Below, piece by piece: positions 11,097 to 24,000 of a DNA stretch of 64,000 bases (position 1 is its first letter; the number at the start of each line of letters is the position of its first letter). The translations under genes were made by a program, and so were the position numbers. The notes under the pieces were generated by a model, which searched no databases, was not told where the DNA came from, and saw only the letters and a program-made list of their open reading frames with translations. Origin of the DNA: Enoplolaimus lenunculus (lineage: Eukaryota; Nematoda; Enoplea; Enoplida; Thoracostomopsidae); the NCBI GenBank assembly GCA_030248215.1, contig JASANG010000783.1, forward strand, positions 62,001 through 126,000, read 5' to 3'.

Positions 11097-14000
11097 ATGG
11101 AAGCATCGAAAACCATTGAAAATTGGACTGAACAGTTTGGTTCAAAGCCAAAGTCTACAGTATGCATAGTTGACCGAACAGAGTGGTTTGTTTGTTACGG
11201 AGATGATGCTTCTCTGGTGGCGAATATTTTACAGTGTAACGGATCGCTCAAGCGCTTAATTCAGCCCAATTCAACAAGCGATTATGAAACTAAGTCTGCA
11301 ATACCAAAGGAATTAGTTTACTTAAATTTTAATCATGCTCAGTTTGATAACGTGTTGCGAGAATTGTTGTTTGTTAGACGTTACCGTGTCGAAGTATATT
11401 TGTCTGTAACTGGGAAATGTGGGCCTTGGAAGCTGAAAACAAGCGGTTCCCCGGGTAACGTAGAAGAATTTGAGGAAATTTTGTTCAGAAGCGAAAATTT
11501 GGCCACAATGGAGACGATAAACGTTATGGCTATACGGTGTTTTGTTGATGACCAACAGCTTGTTAACATTGCGGTTGCGTGCTGTCACACAACAGAATTA
11601 ACTCTTGCGGTAGCAGAATTTACAGATGACTTGCATTTTAATAATCTTCAAACAATACTAATGCAGGCGGCTCCTAAAGAGTTATATATACTGCCTTCGG
11701 ATCCGAATGCGGTTCAAATCAAGGATATTTGCGAGCGACATCGTGTGTTGGTGACGGAATGTAAGAAGAAAGATTTTAAGATAACGAATCTTGAAAGTGA
11801 TCTCATGCGGTTGTTGAAATTTTCAAAAGGACAACCAAACACAGTATCTGCACTACCGCAGTGGCAACTGACCAATGCAATGTCGAGCGTCGCATGCCTC
11901 TTGACGCATATGGGGCTTTTATCAGGCGATTCTTCCTGCGGGCGGTATAGGCTTCAAACCATAGCTCTTAATAGGTTTATGCGGCTTGGAACGGATGTTT
12001 TGTACTCGCTTAACGTTATTCCTGAACATGGCGGTACCAGCGGATCGAAGGGGTCATCAGGACTTGAAATGAGCTTATATTCTGTACTTAATAACTGTCG
12101 TACGGGTCAAGGCGAAAGAACTTTAAAACAATGGTTGAAACAGCCGTTGATTTGTAAATCTGAAATTGAACAACGATTAGATTTAGTAGAAGCGTTGGTT
12201 CAAACGTCCAGTGTTCGAGAAACTATTCACACCGAACTTATATGTAAATTACCTGATTTGGGTCGACTTGCAAACCGGTTTTCCAGAAGCAAGGCCAATC
12301 TGCAAGATTGCTATAGTGTGTATCGGTCGATAGCAACTATACCCGCATTAATTGAAGTATTAAAAGAGTTGTTGGCACACGCCCAGCAAAAAACTGATTC
12401 CATAACGTCGCTGTTTCTGGAACCTTTTCAGCATGCTGCCGGAGATTTTGTAAAATTTACAGAGCTTCTGGAAACTGTATTGGACTTAGATGCAGCAGTC
12501 AATACGAACGATTATCGTGTGCGACCGGATTTTGATGAAAATTTGCTTGCACTGCACGAGTCAGTTTATGACGTTGAGTCGAAAATTCGTGGCACTGTGA
12601 ACAGTGTTGCTCGACGTCTGGGTCTTGATCCCAGGAAATCTCTCAAACTGGAAAGCAACGCGAGCATGGGTTATTTGTATCGCGTTACAAAAAAAGACGA
12701 AAAATGCCTCCGCGGCGCTTATAAAAATGAGTTCCAGATTGTTGATGCGCAAAAGGGTGGTGTACGATTTACTTCAGATTTTCTAACTAATTTAAATCAG
12801 GAATATTTACAGCTTCGTGAGCAGTATGAGCAAGCGCAATGTTCTATCGTTGCCGAAGTTATCAAGGTTGCCTCTAGCTATGTACATCCAATGATTGAGT
12901 TATCGGCGTTGATCGGGCGACTAGATGTTTTGGTTAGTTTTGCAGTAGCTGCAGTTTCAGCACCTCGTCCTTATGTACGACCGGAAATAGCCGAATTTTG
13001 CGTTGAGCAGTTGCCTGATAACAGCGAATGTCTTCAAACAAATACAAGTTTAAATCATAAAGACCGTATAATTTTCAACTCATCCAGACATCCATGTCTA
13101 GAGCGAAGCGATACAATTGCTGCCTTCATTGAAAACGACATATGTTTTGAACATGGCTGCTCGACATTTCATATAATCACCGGGCCAAATATGGGCGGAA
13201 AATCAACTTACATTCGTCAGGCTGGTTTACTGACTTTAATGGCGCAAGTCGGTTGCTTCGTTCCGGCTGCCTATGCCCATGTTACAATTCGAGACGCAAT
13301 CTTTGTCCGCGTTGGTGCGTCTGATTCATTGCTGCGGGGTATGTCAACGTTTATGGCTGAAATGGTGGAAACTGCAAACATACTTAACGCTGCCGGTCGT
13401 AGATCGCTGCTCATAATTGATGAATTAGGCCGCGGAACGTCGACATACGACGGTTTTGGATTGGCGTGGGCAATTTCAAAACATATTATTGAAAAAATAA
13501 ATTGTTTTACTATGTTTGCGACCCACTTTCACGAGCTTACCCGAATTAGTGCTGAACCTGGTTGTTCAGCAGTGGTCAATGAGCACGTTACAGCAATGAT
13601 CTCAGACGGTTCCAGAATAAGCGAAAATGAGTCAGTTGAATGCGAAAAGGCTGACAAATCCGTTACGCTTCCGACACTTACGTTACTTTATAAGGTGAAA
13701 CCAGGTCATTGTGATCGTAGTTTTGGAATACATATCGCGGAAATGGTTTCCTTGCCTGCTGAAGTTATTTACGACGCCAAAAGAATTTCTAACGAACTAG
13801 AGATGCCTAACGATGTTGATGCGAAAATGGTGAGTTTGTTGCTTCCAACAAAAGGAAATTTTAACTGCCGATCTGGTTTTATTTTATAGGACGCTAATTT
13901 TAGTAAGTTTTAATGTTTGTTTTCGGTTTCACATGACATTTATTCTAAGTCAAGTTTGAGTTTTGCAGTTTTTGATTTTTAAAGAACTCACTTTTTGTTG

Positions 14001-14185
14001 GACCATTAATTTGTAACAATCTGTGCCTGCAGAAATGTGAAGAAATTATTGACAAATGCAAAGATTTGGCTTCGCGTTTTGATTGTCAGCGTATGCTGCG
14101 TTCTGAGTTGAATATGGCCATTGACTCACTGGTTGGCTCGGATTCGCAAACAGAAACATTGCTTCTTTCGGCGGAAAATTGCTAG
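11097..14185 (+). CDS. MSH2: DNA mismatch repair protein Msh2
   Basis: MSH2 is the shared subunit of the MutS-alpha and MutS-beta heterodimers that recognise mismatches and loops in nuclear DNA. Two exons (11097-13829 and 14033-14185) give about 961 residues, against 934 in human. The N-terminal mismatch-recognition domain (VRRYRVEVY), connector, lever and clamp domains align throughout. The ATPase domain is intact: Walker A GPNMGGKS at about residues 696-703, STFMAEM, Walker B LLIIDELGRGTSTYDG around D775, and FATHFHEL. The C-terminal helical tail is about 50 residues in the second exon. Start: the first ATG after an upstream acceptor-like TTTTTAG at 11073; the longer open frame to 11037 lacks an ATG. 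Two short insertions relative to vertebrate MSH2 lie before the ATPase domain and after FATHFHEL. The single giant exon contrasts with the intron-rich neighbours. Confidence 0.97.
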
Positions 14186-16439
14186 TATGTGAGTTTCCGA
14201 AAATTGTTTCACATCGATTATACATTATTAAATGCGTGTTTATTTCAGCGCTACTTAGTGTGGTTTCCAAAAATAGAATTTTAAATGTACTTGCAGTAAT
14301 TAAATGGACAAAGCCATGCCCAATTTCAAACCGGATACTGAGGTTTATCGAAATGTCAGGTTTGGAAGTCGTCAGTTTGTTGTTGAAATACTTCTGATTA
14401 TGAGCTGGAGTAGCAAACGCTTAACATTATTTGGAAAATTTAACACTTTGTTTAAACATATTTACAGAATTATGTTGTCGATTATAGTTGCGCAGGTTTT
14501 ATCTTGCAGGTATAAAGACTAGAAATTCAACTGTTTTGAGATTTTATATGCTTTGGTATTCTGGTTTAGAACTCTTAAAATATTTTCAGATCATATTCTA
14601 AAGCAAGCCGTGAAATCACTAAAATTCTGCATACATTGTACTGATCTTGATTTGTAAATATTTTGCTTTCTTCTCAATTTTGATTTCTTCGCCTCTTGGA
14701 ATGCGATTTGAAGGGCGCAAACGGATACCAAAAAATGCCGGAGTCGGATCATTAATTCAGATATAATACTAGATAGCAGGGTTCCTGAATGAACTAAATT
14801 TTGCCGGAACAGGAGCAGGAATTATTTGGCGTATCCAGTAGCGAATAAAACAAAAATGCGATTGCGTTAAGTAGTAATTTTGAGTTCGCGATTTTAAATT
14901 TTAGTATCATTTTGTTGTTTATTTTCGTTTTAAATAGCTCGTTGCAATCGCGTTCATTTATGATTGGAAAATTGAAGCTAAGAAATATTGTCTGTAGAGC
15001 AATGGAAATTGCGTTTGCGAATTATTACCTCCCAGTAATGAGCAATTGCGGTTCGAGACGTATGTCTGGGGACGTTGAAGTGGACTTAAATTCAGCATGT
15101 GACTGTAGTTTTTGTTCTAAAATATGTCGTAGCATATGGCATTCGGTAAAAAAGTTGTATTTTGATTTTTGAGATATGGTTTTCTGTGACAAAAATTGTT
15201 CGTAATTCATACGTACTAGTCAACCTGGTTGCAATATTAGCAATCGAAGTCAACATATTTTCCGCAAAAATGCAGGAATTTCACTAAAAACCTTTTTGTA
15301 GAATAATACATAAAGAAAATCTATATAAATTTCAAGATGGACTATATTAACAAAATTGAGTAATATGTAATTTGCATACGTTTTTAAATTTGGTTCGAAC
15401 GGTGCCCAAGATACGTATATGGGGAGTTCTAGATTTAATTTTACAGACTACTAAATTTAGCTAGGATACTTTCGTTTACATGCCCCGTTTGGCTAGGTCA
15501 CCGTGTTTGCGGAATTCCAATTCTTAAGTGAGGCTTAATGTCTTAATGTGTTCTGGTTAATGTTTCGAACTTTAGCTTTTTGCTCATATGACGATATGAC
15601 TCAGTAAACTTTTGCCAATGAGTGTATTAAAGATTTAACAACAGCTTTTACATATTTGCTGAAATTAGCGAATGAAACATCATTATTTTATCTGCCTAAT
15701 TTAAAGTCTTAAAATTTCGATACATCGGTCATTTTTCTTTGAAAATTTTGACAGACTGGTTACTTTATGCGGTTTTCACGTTATAACTTGGGCAGTCGGG
15801 TCACGTTTTGTCACATGTTGATTCGACATCAACGTAAATTTTTGTTACCATCATTATGATACAGAATGACAAAAATTGAATATCATGTGATATTGTTATA
15901 CAAAACAGGGTACTTATGTTATTTCAACATACAAGTGTTCAAATGTCACGAGACATAATCAGGCATGCTGTTGAATATCATGATATTCCAAATTAACTGC
16001 ATTATGATATAATATTCAACAACACGGATTTGGAGTATCATATGATATTCCATTATGTAGTTTAAGACGTATCATAAGACAATCCACCAAAATTTGTGTA
16101 TTCCCGCCAAAATTTGAATTTTCGCGCTAAAATTCAAATTTCCCGTAAAATTTGACTTACCGCCAAACGCATAATTTTCTGTGCAACTGACTCAGTAGAC
16201 ATTTTCAAAATGATCATATGATATTGGCAGACAACTGGTGGTTACTTTAAGACCTGTCAACTCTCTGAAGCCATTAAAACAGCAGAAGTACAATATTGAT
16301 TGATTGTTCGCGAGCGAGAAGCTAGACGCTTTTTGAAATTGCGGTGGTTTAATTTAACTGGCTAGGCCTCCAAAATGGGGAGTTTGGGGTACTGTTTTAT
16401 ATATTTTCAGCCGTCTATCCCACAAACATTTTTTTACCT
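14186..16439. other. Intergenic stretch between MSH2 and ERI3
   Basis: No gene was recognised; short open frames lack conserved motifs. Near 14765-14830 lies a stretch of CCGGAA-like words after AGCAGGGTTCC, resembling the hAT-like families elsewhere in the window. Near 15770-16090 a foldback arm (TTTTCACGTTATAACTTGGG) is followed by many ATCATGTGATATT-type palindromic words. 16080-16180 repeats CCGCCAAAATTTGAATTT-like units. Confidence 0.5.
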
Positions 16440-17744
16440 ATGCATACATTGTGTAACATTAAATTTATCGGTATCTTCAATTTTGTATGTAAGATACCTA
16501 ATTGTCATAGAACAGCAAATTGCGGAATGTTATCAACTGCAAAGATTGTAAGCAAAGCAAGTGAAGCGTCAACAAGCAAGATTGTTAGCAAAGAAACTGA
16601 GGCGTCAACAAGCAAAGAGCAGTCGCAGCAGCTTACCAGCGTTAAGCACCTGTTGGTGCTTGACTTCGAAGCGAATTGTGATCGTAATATAACTTTAAAT
16701 CCTCAAGAAATTATCGAATTTCCTTGTATTCACTTGGACTTAGAAACAACAACCGTTGTAAACAGATTTCATCGCTATGTTCGACCGACTGTTCATACGC
16801 ATATAACTCCGTTTTGTACAGAACTTACCGGAATCGTTCAAGTAAGTGACACTGGTGTTGTAGTATACTCTATTGTATTAAGGTACATACCGACTTGTTG
16901 AAGTGCACTGCAAAAAAATGGTGAGCCAAATTGACTTTCTGCGAAATAGGCTTTTCCGGACTACACAGATAATTTGACTCAGTTTGTGTAGTCCGGAAAA
17001 GTCTATTTCGGGAAGAGTCAATTTGACTCACCGTTTTTGCAGTGTTTGTAAATGCAAGAGAAGTACCGTGCTATGGTGCAAGTTAGTAAGCTCGAAAAAC
17101 TGTTGCTTTTATCTTAGCAAACGCGAACGGGATCCACATCACACGAAACGAAATTGTGTATTGTAGTCGAGGATTGGAATAGGATGCCAACAATTTGACG
17201 CATTGAATTATTTATGTGAGAATGCGTGCGGTGTTTTACATGAATTATGGGTCTTCATATGTGAATATATTAATATAATATGGTATACTTTTAGTCCATG
17301 GTAGAAAACCAACGAACAATCGATGAAGTTCTAAATGAATTTCACAATTGGTTAAATGATTCCAATTTGCTGGTCGAACAATCTTTCGATTTGAGTGCAT
17401 CAGATCACAATGCAACTGGCCAAAACTCGACTTTGTATGATTTGCGACAGGATGTTGCATTCCTGACATGTGGCGATTGGGATTTGAAGTCAGCGTTGCC
17501 ACGATTGTGTTCATACTTCGGTATTGAAATGCCTTACTATTTTAAACATTGGATTAACATTAAACGGATATTTTTTAATTCCACACGACACTGGCCAAGT
17601 GGAATGATGGAAATGCTCGAAATACTTGGCACCCGTCATATCGGAAGGCATCATAGCGGCATTGACGATGCGCTGAATATTGCTGAAATAGCTAAACGTT
17701 TGTACCATCGTGGAGCGAATTTTCAAATTACTAGCCGTATTTAA
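16440..17744 (+). CDS. ERI3: ERI1-family 3'-5' exonuclease, ERI3-like
   Basis: This is a DEDDh-type 3'-5' exoribonuclease of the ERI1/ERI3 family, which trims structured or small RNAs. Two exons (16440-16841 and 17295-17744) give about 283 residues. Catalytic motifs are complete: LVLDFEANCD (first Asp and Glu), CGDWDLKSALP (second Asp), and HIGRHHSGIDDALNIAEI (His and last Asp). FCTELTGI and YFKHWINIKR favour ERI3 over ERI1; I see no SAP domain. The N-terminus carries an imperfect duplicated stretch around KIVSKxxEASTSK, probably disordered. An insertion of about 15 residues relative to human ERI3 precedes the CGDWDL motif. ATG 16440 is used because an acceptor-like ATATTTTCAG ends at 16410, but ATG 16527 is an alternative. 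A MITE sits in the intron. Confidence 0.92.
16906..17044. mobile_element. Palindromic MITE, copy 5 (short)
   Basis: This copy lies in the only intron of the ERI3-like gene. It has the same ends as the other copies (CACTGCAAAAAAATGGTGAG and CTCACCGTTTTTGCAGTG) but is only 139 bases, having lost most of the interior. Confidence 0.82.
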
Positions 17745-19183
17745 TACTGAGCAAAGTATTTTGCTTCTGGCCGTTGTTTTTGACAATGTGTAGTTTTCTC
17801 CGTTACAAAGACATTATTCTCGTTCTGCACAAATGGTGTTTTTTCGGTGTGATGCGTGCATATTTTCCACAATTTAAACATTTTGGTCTTCCGTTAGGCT
17901 TTCAGTATGCTGTATTTTTCATGCGGAGTTTTGGTATTTCGTATAATTTCAAAGTTTATTTAGAATTGTAATTTGTAAAAAAACTCGTGACAATTAAAAT
18001 ACTTAGAAGCAGGGTTTGTTTAGAAAGAAATATTTCACTAACCTATAATGGTTGCCTTTGCGTGGTATTCGCATTTGTTATTTAAATAAATTTTTGAGTG
18101 TATTTCCAGCAGAGCGCCAGGAATGTTTTTCTGTAAATTTATCTGACGTTTAGCGTGGAATCGTAGCAGCGACGAGTTCACAGGTTTAAGCACACATGGT
18201 TTAACCAGAAGAAAAATTGTCAGAGCAGGAGGTGGTGAAAAATCTGGTCCGTAGCCCTAATAAAAGTCAGTAAGCGGATATAGTACCTAAGCCCTAACTA
18301 GAGACCATAAATGTCAAAGAGTCGATAAATGTCAATTATCCCAAATTGTAGTGTGTAAAGGACTAAAGGACCAAATAAAGTATTGATCGAAACTTTTGTC
18401 ATGCATAAGATTTAAAAGTATATTCCTAACTATACCTTGCATTATCGCTCAAGCTTTTGATACGAGACAAACGTTTAATTTAACGGATAATTGCGATACC
18501 GGATATATGTTAGTAACGAAGGGTGGTGGAGGGCAGGTTAAAAATTACCAGTTCGTAACCAAAAACAGAGGGTTCCTTCGATGGAGAGGCCAAATAAACG
18601 TCAGTCTCCCCCCTCTATTCGGCTCACTACAGAATGTTTTCATGTTTTAAAAAAAATTAAAATTAAATTGAAATCATCAAGGGAGGTAATATGAGGAGCC
18701 AAATCGGCATTATTGCCGATATATTGGCCCTATAGAGCTGGCCCTGAGGATTTGGAGCAATATTATTTTTACCAATTCCGGCCCATACAATTGCAAAACA
18801 AAGCTTAATAAACCTAAACCCATGCAGAAAATTAGTCTAAAATTTACGTCTACTTTACTTTATTGCGGTCTAGTGAGAAAGGGGGCATTAGCGGATCCGA
18901 AGGGGGGGCGTTCGCATACCATAAGAAATGTTTCAGTTATAAAATGGTACACTCTTTACCTTACCTTCTATTTTCCCCCTGAGAAATTTTTTTTAAAAAA
19001 TGACAAGGTCAGTGGCATGTGTATGTGTGACAAGGTGTACATGGATAAAAATTAATGGAAATTGAAAACGAATATTGACGTGGAAAAGTTTCGAAAATGT
19101 TTTATTTTCCTGCCAACGCAATTGAGGCGTGCATATATTCTACGCCTTTTCAAAAACACGAAAGAAAAAATGGCGGATGCATC

Positions 19184-19408
19184 CAGGGTGCGACCGGATA
19201 TTAATTTACCGGATACCGGAACCAGATACGGATATTAAATTTTTTACCGGAACAGGAACCGGATACCGCATATTGTATATATTGAAATAATTTATTTTTT
19301 TGCTATATTTTTAGCGTGCTCAAGGCTTTCGTCTGTTATAGTAGGTTTTTACCGGATACAGATATCAGGTTTTGCCGGATAATAAACCGGATATCCGGTC
19401 GCATTCTA
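19184..19408. mobile_element. hAT-like MITE with CCGGAT-word interior and 8-base target duplication
   Basis: The 225-base element begins CAGGGTGCGACCGGATATT and ends ATCCGGTCGCATTCTA. The octamer GATGCATC directly precedes it (19176-19183) and directly follows it (19409-19416), a perfect 8-base target site duplication as hAT transposases make. The interior is largely repeated ACCGGATA/CCGGAACC words. It codes for nothing. A further CCGGAA-word end (ATCCGGTCCCACTCTG) at 19591-19606 belongs to another, less complete copy. Confidence 0.85.
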
Positions 19409-20629
19409 GATGCATCGGAATTTTTAAGATATTGAGTGAATTTTATAATTTTATTTCGTTTAAAACAATTGCAGCATATCTGCAACGAAAAATTGCGAGA
19501 TATACGTGATTTATAACTATTTGAGCATAAAAACAGAATTTTCGTTATTTTTATAACGGAAACGAACACCAATTGTTACCGGAAACGGTTATCCGGTCCC
19601 ACTCTGATGTGCGATTATGCGGCAAAGCATACGCCGTTCATAGGGTCTTCCACTTGTCTGGTGGGTGTACGCTAAATGTCGGTATCCTTTGGATATCTAA
19701 TTTGGAAACATTGCAATTACGAAGTTATGGACATGCACGGGGTACAATTTAGACAGCACAGTGTTCGCATTTTTTAACTATACGCGATAATAAAACCTTT
19801 AGCCTTACAACAAATTTTGTTGATTTTTTCTTACCTTCATCTCCGGCTGTGGTAAAATTTGTTAGCCGCCTCAGATTCCCGGTTTTTGACCTCCGGTGGT
19901 AAACCTGTTATTTAAACTATACCGAACTAAAATGGTAACATCGCTCAAATAACGGATCGCGCAATCACCTTTAATATTTTCATCAAGCCAATTGTAATCT
20001 ACATGACGGTTGTCGGCGATATTATGGTTATAGATTGAAATGATTTATAAAACAAAATATAACGAACTTATCATCATTATTTCATATGTACCAGTGTTCC
20101 ACTGAAGTTCCTGTTCCGGCCGGAAGTCCTACAAAAATTCAATTCTTTTTCCGGTTCCAGCATTCAAAAATGCGGAAACCGAAATTTTTTTTACGATTTT
20201 GCGGCAAACTATGCATATTCAATTTTGTTACCTTATAAACTGTTAGGTTAAAAACTGACGGGATGTAACAAAACTATGATGAAATACTGAAAATTGGTTA
20301 AGTTATTTTTGGCTTAGTTTTCTATAAGGTCTAAACAGTAATTCGGTAAATGAAAATATATTTGAAATTTCTGTTATCGTTTGTGTTCCCGTAAATCTTA
20401 GTTCCTGATGAAACAAAGAACTAAATTCATAGGCAAAAAACCTGTGCAGTTTAATGTTCAGCAGTGAAGCATTTCCATATACTATTGACAAATAATTAAG
20501 TTTAACTATCAAACACTTCAGAAAAACATCATTGCCAGGGAAAGCTAATCATGTTGCTTTACAATAGATCTACGGTAAAACGGCACAAACGAAACTCATT
20601 TTACGAGATCGAAACGTTACTACTATGCA

Positions 20630-20910
20630 CCGTTCACAATATAAAATTCGGCCTGGCCACAAAAACGTGTCATAGCTCAGGGTTAACGAATGGTCACTGA
20701 CAACACCTCAAAGAAAATTTTCCGTTAACTCTACCTCAACATGTGTCACAAACCGGTTTGTCACAGTCGTTGAGTGTAGGTACAAAACTTTTCTACGATA
20801 AAGTGGGGTCAATGGAAAATTTTCGTTGAGGTATGGCCAACGACCGCTCGTTAACCCTGGGCTAAGTATGACACATTTTGCGGCCATACCGAATTTTATA
20901 ATGTGAACGG
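20630..20910. mobile_element. Foldback element with roughly 110-base inverted ends
   Basis: The left arm (CCGTTCACAATATAAAATTC) and right arm (inverse of GAATTTTATAATGTGAACGG) pair over about 110 bases, including a shared CAGGGTTAACGA block. The intervening sequence is short and non-coding. I see no target duplication. Confidence 0.75.
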
Positions 20911-21036
20911 AACGACATACTATTGTTATATTCCGCATCACAAATAAATACAGTAAAATTCAAAGCAATAAAGAAATTATTGTCAACCAGTGAATAAACT
21001 CACAGTAACATGGTTTCGACGAATGTTTAAAGAATG

Positions 21037-24000
21037 TCAAAGTTTGCTTCTGGGCGAGTCAACAGAATCATCTGCGACAGGCACAAAACTAACATTGTAA
21101 GCACCATCTTCTGACTCTTGCTCAAGAGCTGCAGCTACTGCTTCAAGCATGGTTTCGACAAAAATGAACTCCAGCTCAGTCTAAAGAATATTTATAATAT
21201 GAAAAAATTAGTATCTATGTGCTAGCCAATACCGTTCTGTCAGTGCACGCCGTAGTAAATATATTTTTGTTTTTAGAAAATACTTAAAGACTGGCTATTA
21301 GGGAATATTTGCAACAACTCTGAAATCTGAACAGATTATCACAACAATAATTCTTTCGTAAAGTATGTAGATATGAACATAAAATAGGTTCTTCACATAC
21401 TCTTACCGATGCCGATTCTGGAATGTCTTCCACATCGTTTAGATTATCTTTTGGCAAAATCACACGTGTAAATCCTGCGCGATGGGCCGCGAGCACCTTG
21501 TCTTTAATACCACCAACCTGAATTGCAAACATCATATAATCATATACAATATATAAGCAGCGTAGGTCCATAAGAATTCTGTCAAAACAATGATTTGTAT
21601 CGAATCATGTAACGTCGTTGAAAAGTTAAACGTAATAAAAGAAAACCAAAAATAATACCGGCAATACAAATCCGCGCAACGTAATCTCGCCAGTCATTGC
21701 AGTATCTGCGCGCACTGGACATCCAGTCAACAACGAAACGAGCGCTGTAACAATGGTAACACCAGCAGACGGACCATCTTTTCCAATGGCTCCGGCCGGA
21801 AAGTGAATATGAATGTTAGATTTGTCAATCAATTTCGGCGAAATCGACGATAAATTGAATGCGTTGGTCGTGCTTTGCTAAAACCAAATGTTACCTGTAT
21901 GGCACTTTAAACGTCTCAGATACTATATCATAGACATAAAAGTGGGGTGACCTGCGACCCCTACGCGACGGATTTTTAAGCCGCCCCCAGGAGGCCCCCT
22001 TTAAAACCATGCCCCACAAGCCTCGAAAATTAATAGCATTGAATTTAGCACCCGGCGAACCAGAAAAATTTTATGAACGATAAAAATTTCCGTAGATATT
22101 CAGTATGTCAAAAACTTACTTTATTTGAGCTAAAGTTTTAACTTCAAAATTTACTCTTCCAATTTTTGTTGCGTTTTGGCCATATGGGTCGGCAAAGGCA
22201 TTTCTCTTGGGCGGCCAATTTTGCCCCATCCCAACACGCAACGAACGCGGGTCCTTGTGCACCGCTCCCATTTCTGCTTTGTTATACACTGCCTCGACTT
22301 AGTCCGACATAGATAACACTAACGCATACTTCGAGCAACACAATACTGCATGTTAACAAGTTTGACGATATATGCTATTAAACCACTGTATGGGTGATAA
22401 AAGGATTCAAATTCCTGCAGCAATGCCAAATCATTGAGACATATTAAGCAGTATAATTTTATCTCCACAGACAAGAACAGAAACTAATATGCTTTAGTAC
22501 TGCTAACCTTTTTCGCTGTCCCAGAACTACTAGCACTTTTGATCCAGTTTAACGCCAATACAGCAGATTCGCGCATAACTTCTCCTAGATGCCCAGTCAG
22601 CGAAAGCGTTCCTTCACCATCCCATCTCGCTGCTTCGATGTACAAAACTTGTCCGCCAGTTGGTGACCAAGCAAGTCCTGCAGCAACTCCTGGCGCAAGT
22701 GATCGTTCGATTCGATCAGCAATAAACGGCGGAGGCTGTGTAATAATGAAAAAGGATGTAAATAATAGCTGGCAGATAAATAGGTAATCCGTCAGCTGAG
22801 CTTTCAAAATGACCTGGTTAGCTGAAAATGGTTTATATCATGGTTATTTGAATTGACCGAAATATCACGTAGTTTCAGCAAAATAAAACGTTCATAACGC
22901 AGTGTTAAAGTATTACAGTGAAACAAAAGATCACACATTGATCCGAAATCAAAATGATGAAACATTTAAAAATGATTTTACATTGGTGCATTAATTAGAA
23001 CATTACAAACTAACCCCAAGGAATTCTCGTACAGCATTCGAGTCAACAACGAACGCTGAAGGATTACTGTTGACAGGATCATTGGAATTATTGCTTGTTG
23101 ACCGTGTTTTCTCATCATTATTTGACCAATCATCAGCCAATTTAACCGCGATCGACCGCAATGCAGCACCAATTTTGCGTTCCAAACTTCGGACGCCAGC
23201 CTCTTTAGTGTAGTCGCAAACTTAAAAGCAATTTGGAAACTATAGTCAATGAGGTCACCATTAGCTAATTTTATCGTCGTTTTCATTAAACCACCATTCC
23301 TCTAGTGTTGAACCGCTATATCGGTATGGGTACAAAAGGTACCCGTATCGGTATTTTTGATTGTGATGTGCCGATGCCAAACTTTTTGCCGATGCAGATC
23401 CTGATCGTTATTTTCAAACTTTCCGATGCCGAACAGATACCGATAGCTGTACCGACTACACAATAATTATAATACACGATGCTTAAAAATGATAGGATAC
23501 TACATTTTACATCTTCAATGCCACATGCCTTGAATGACAATCATGAAGTATCGGTATCGTTATCGTATCATCGGTTAAACACCACTAATCTACCTGTCAC
23601 ACAAATAATTATTTTATAAAAATCAGAATCCTTATTTTAATTTAAACTAAAATGTAAAACACTCACTTATTTCTTTAACAATTTGGTCCGAAATGACGAC
23701 TTGCTCATTACACATGCCGTTTTCTTTCAATTGTTTTGGCAACAAAAATCGGCGACATATGGCACATTTCTCTTCAAGCGTGTACCCAGGTATTTTGATC
23801 ACCTAATCAAATGTTAAATTTTCAGTGTGTTTGCATAATTTCGCACGGGTGAATGCATACACGTGACCATTTTAAAAATTCTTCAATTGCAAGATAAACA
23901 AAATAGCTTAAAACATAAAAAACCTAGAACAACGGCTTAGCTTCAATATCTGTAGAGTTCGTAAATAAAGCTAATCCATCCGAGTTCAAAAAGTTACATA

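Larger units (their letters stand above)
17745..21036. other. Intergenic stretch between ERI3 and LONP2
   Basis: The two genes converge here. No third gene was recognised. The stretch holds the hAT-like MITE at 19184-19408, CCGGAA-word material to 19606 and again at 20093-20190, and a foldback element at 20630-20910. The remainder is AT-rich and featureless to me. Confidence 0.55.
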
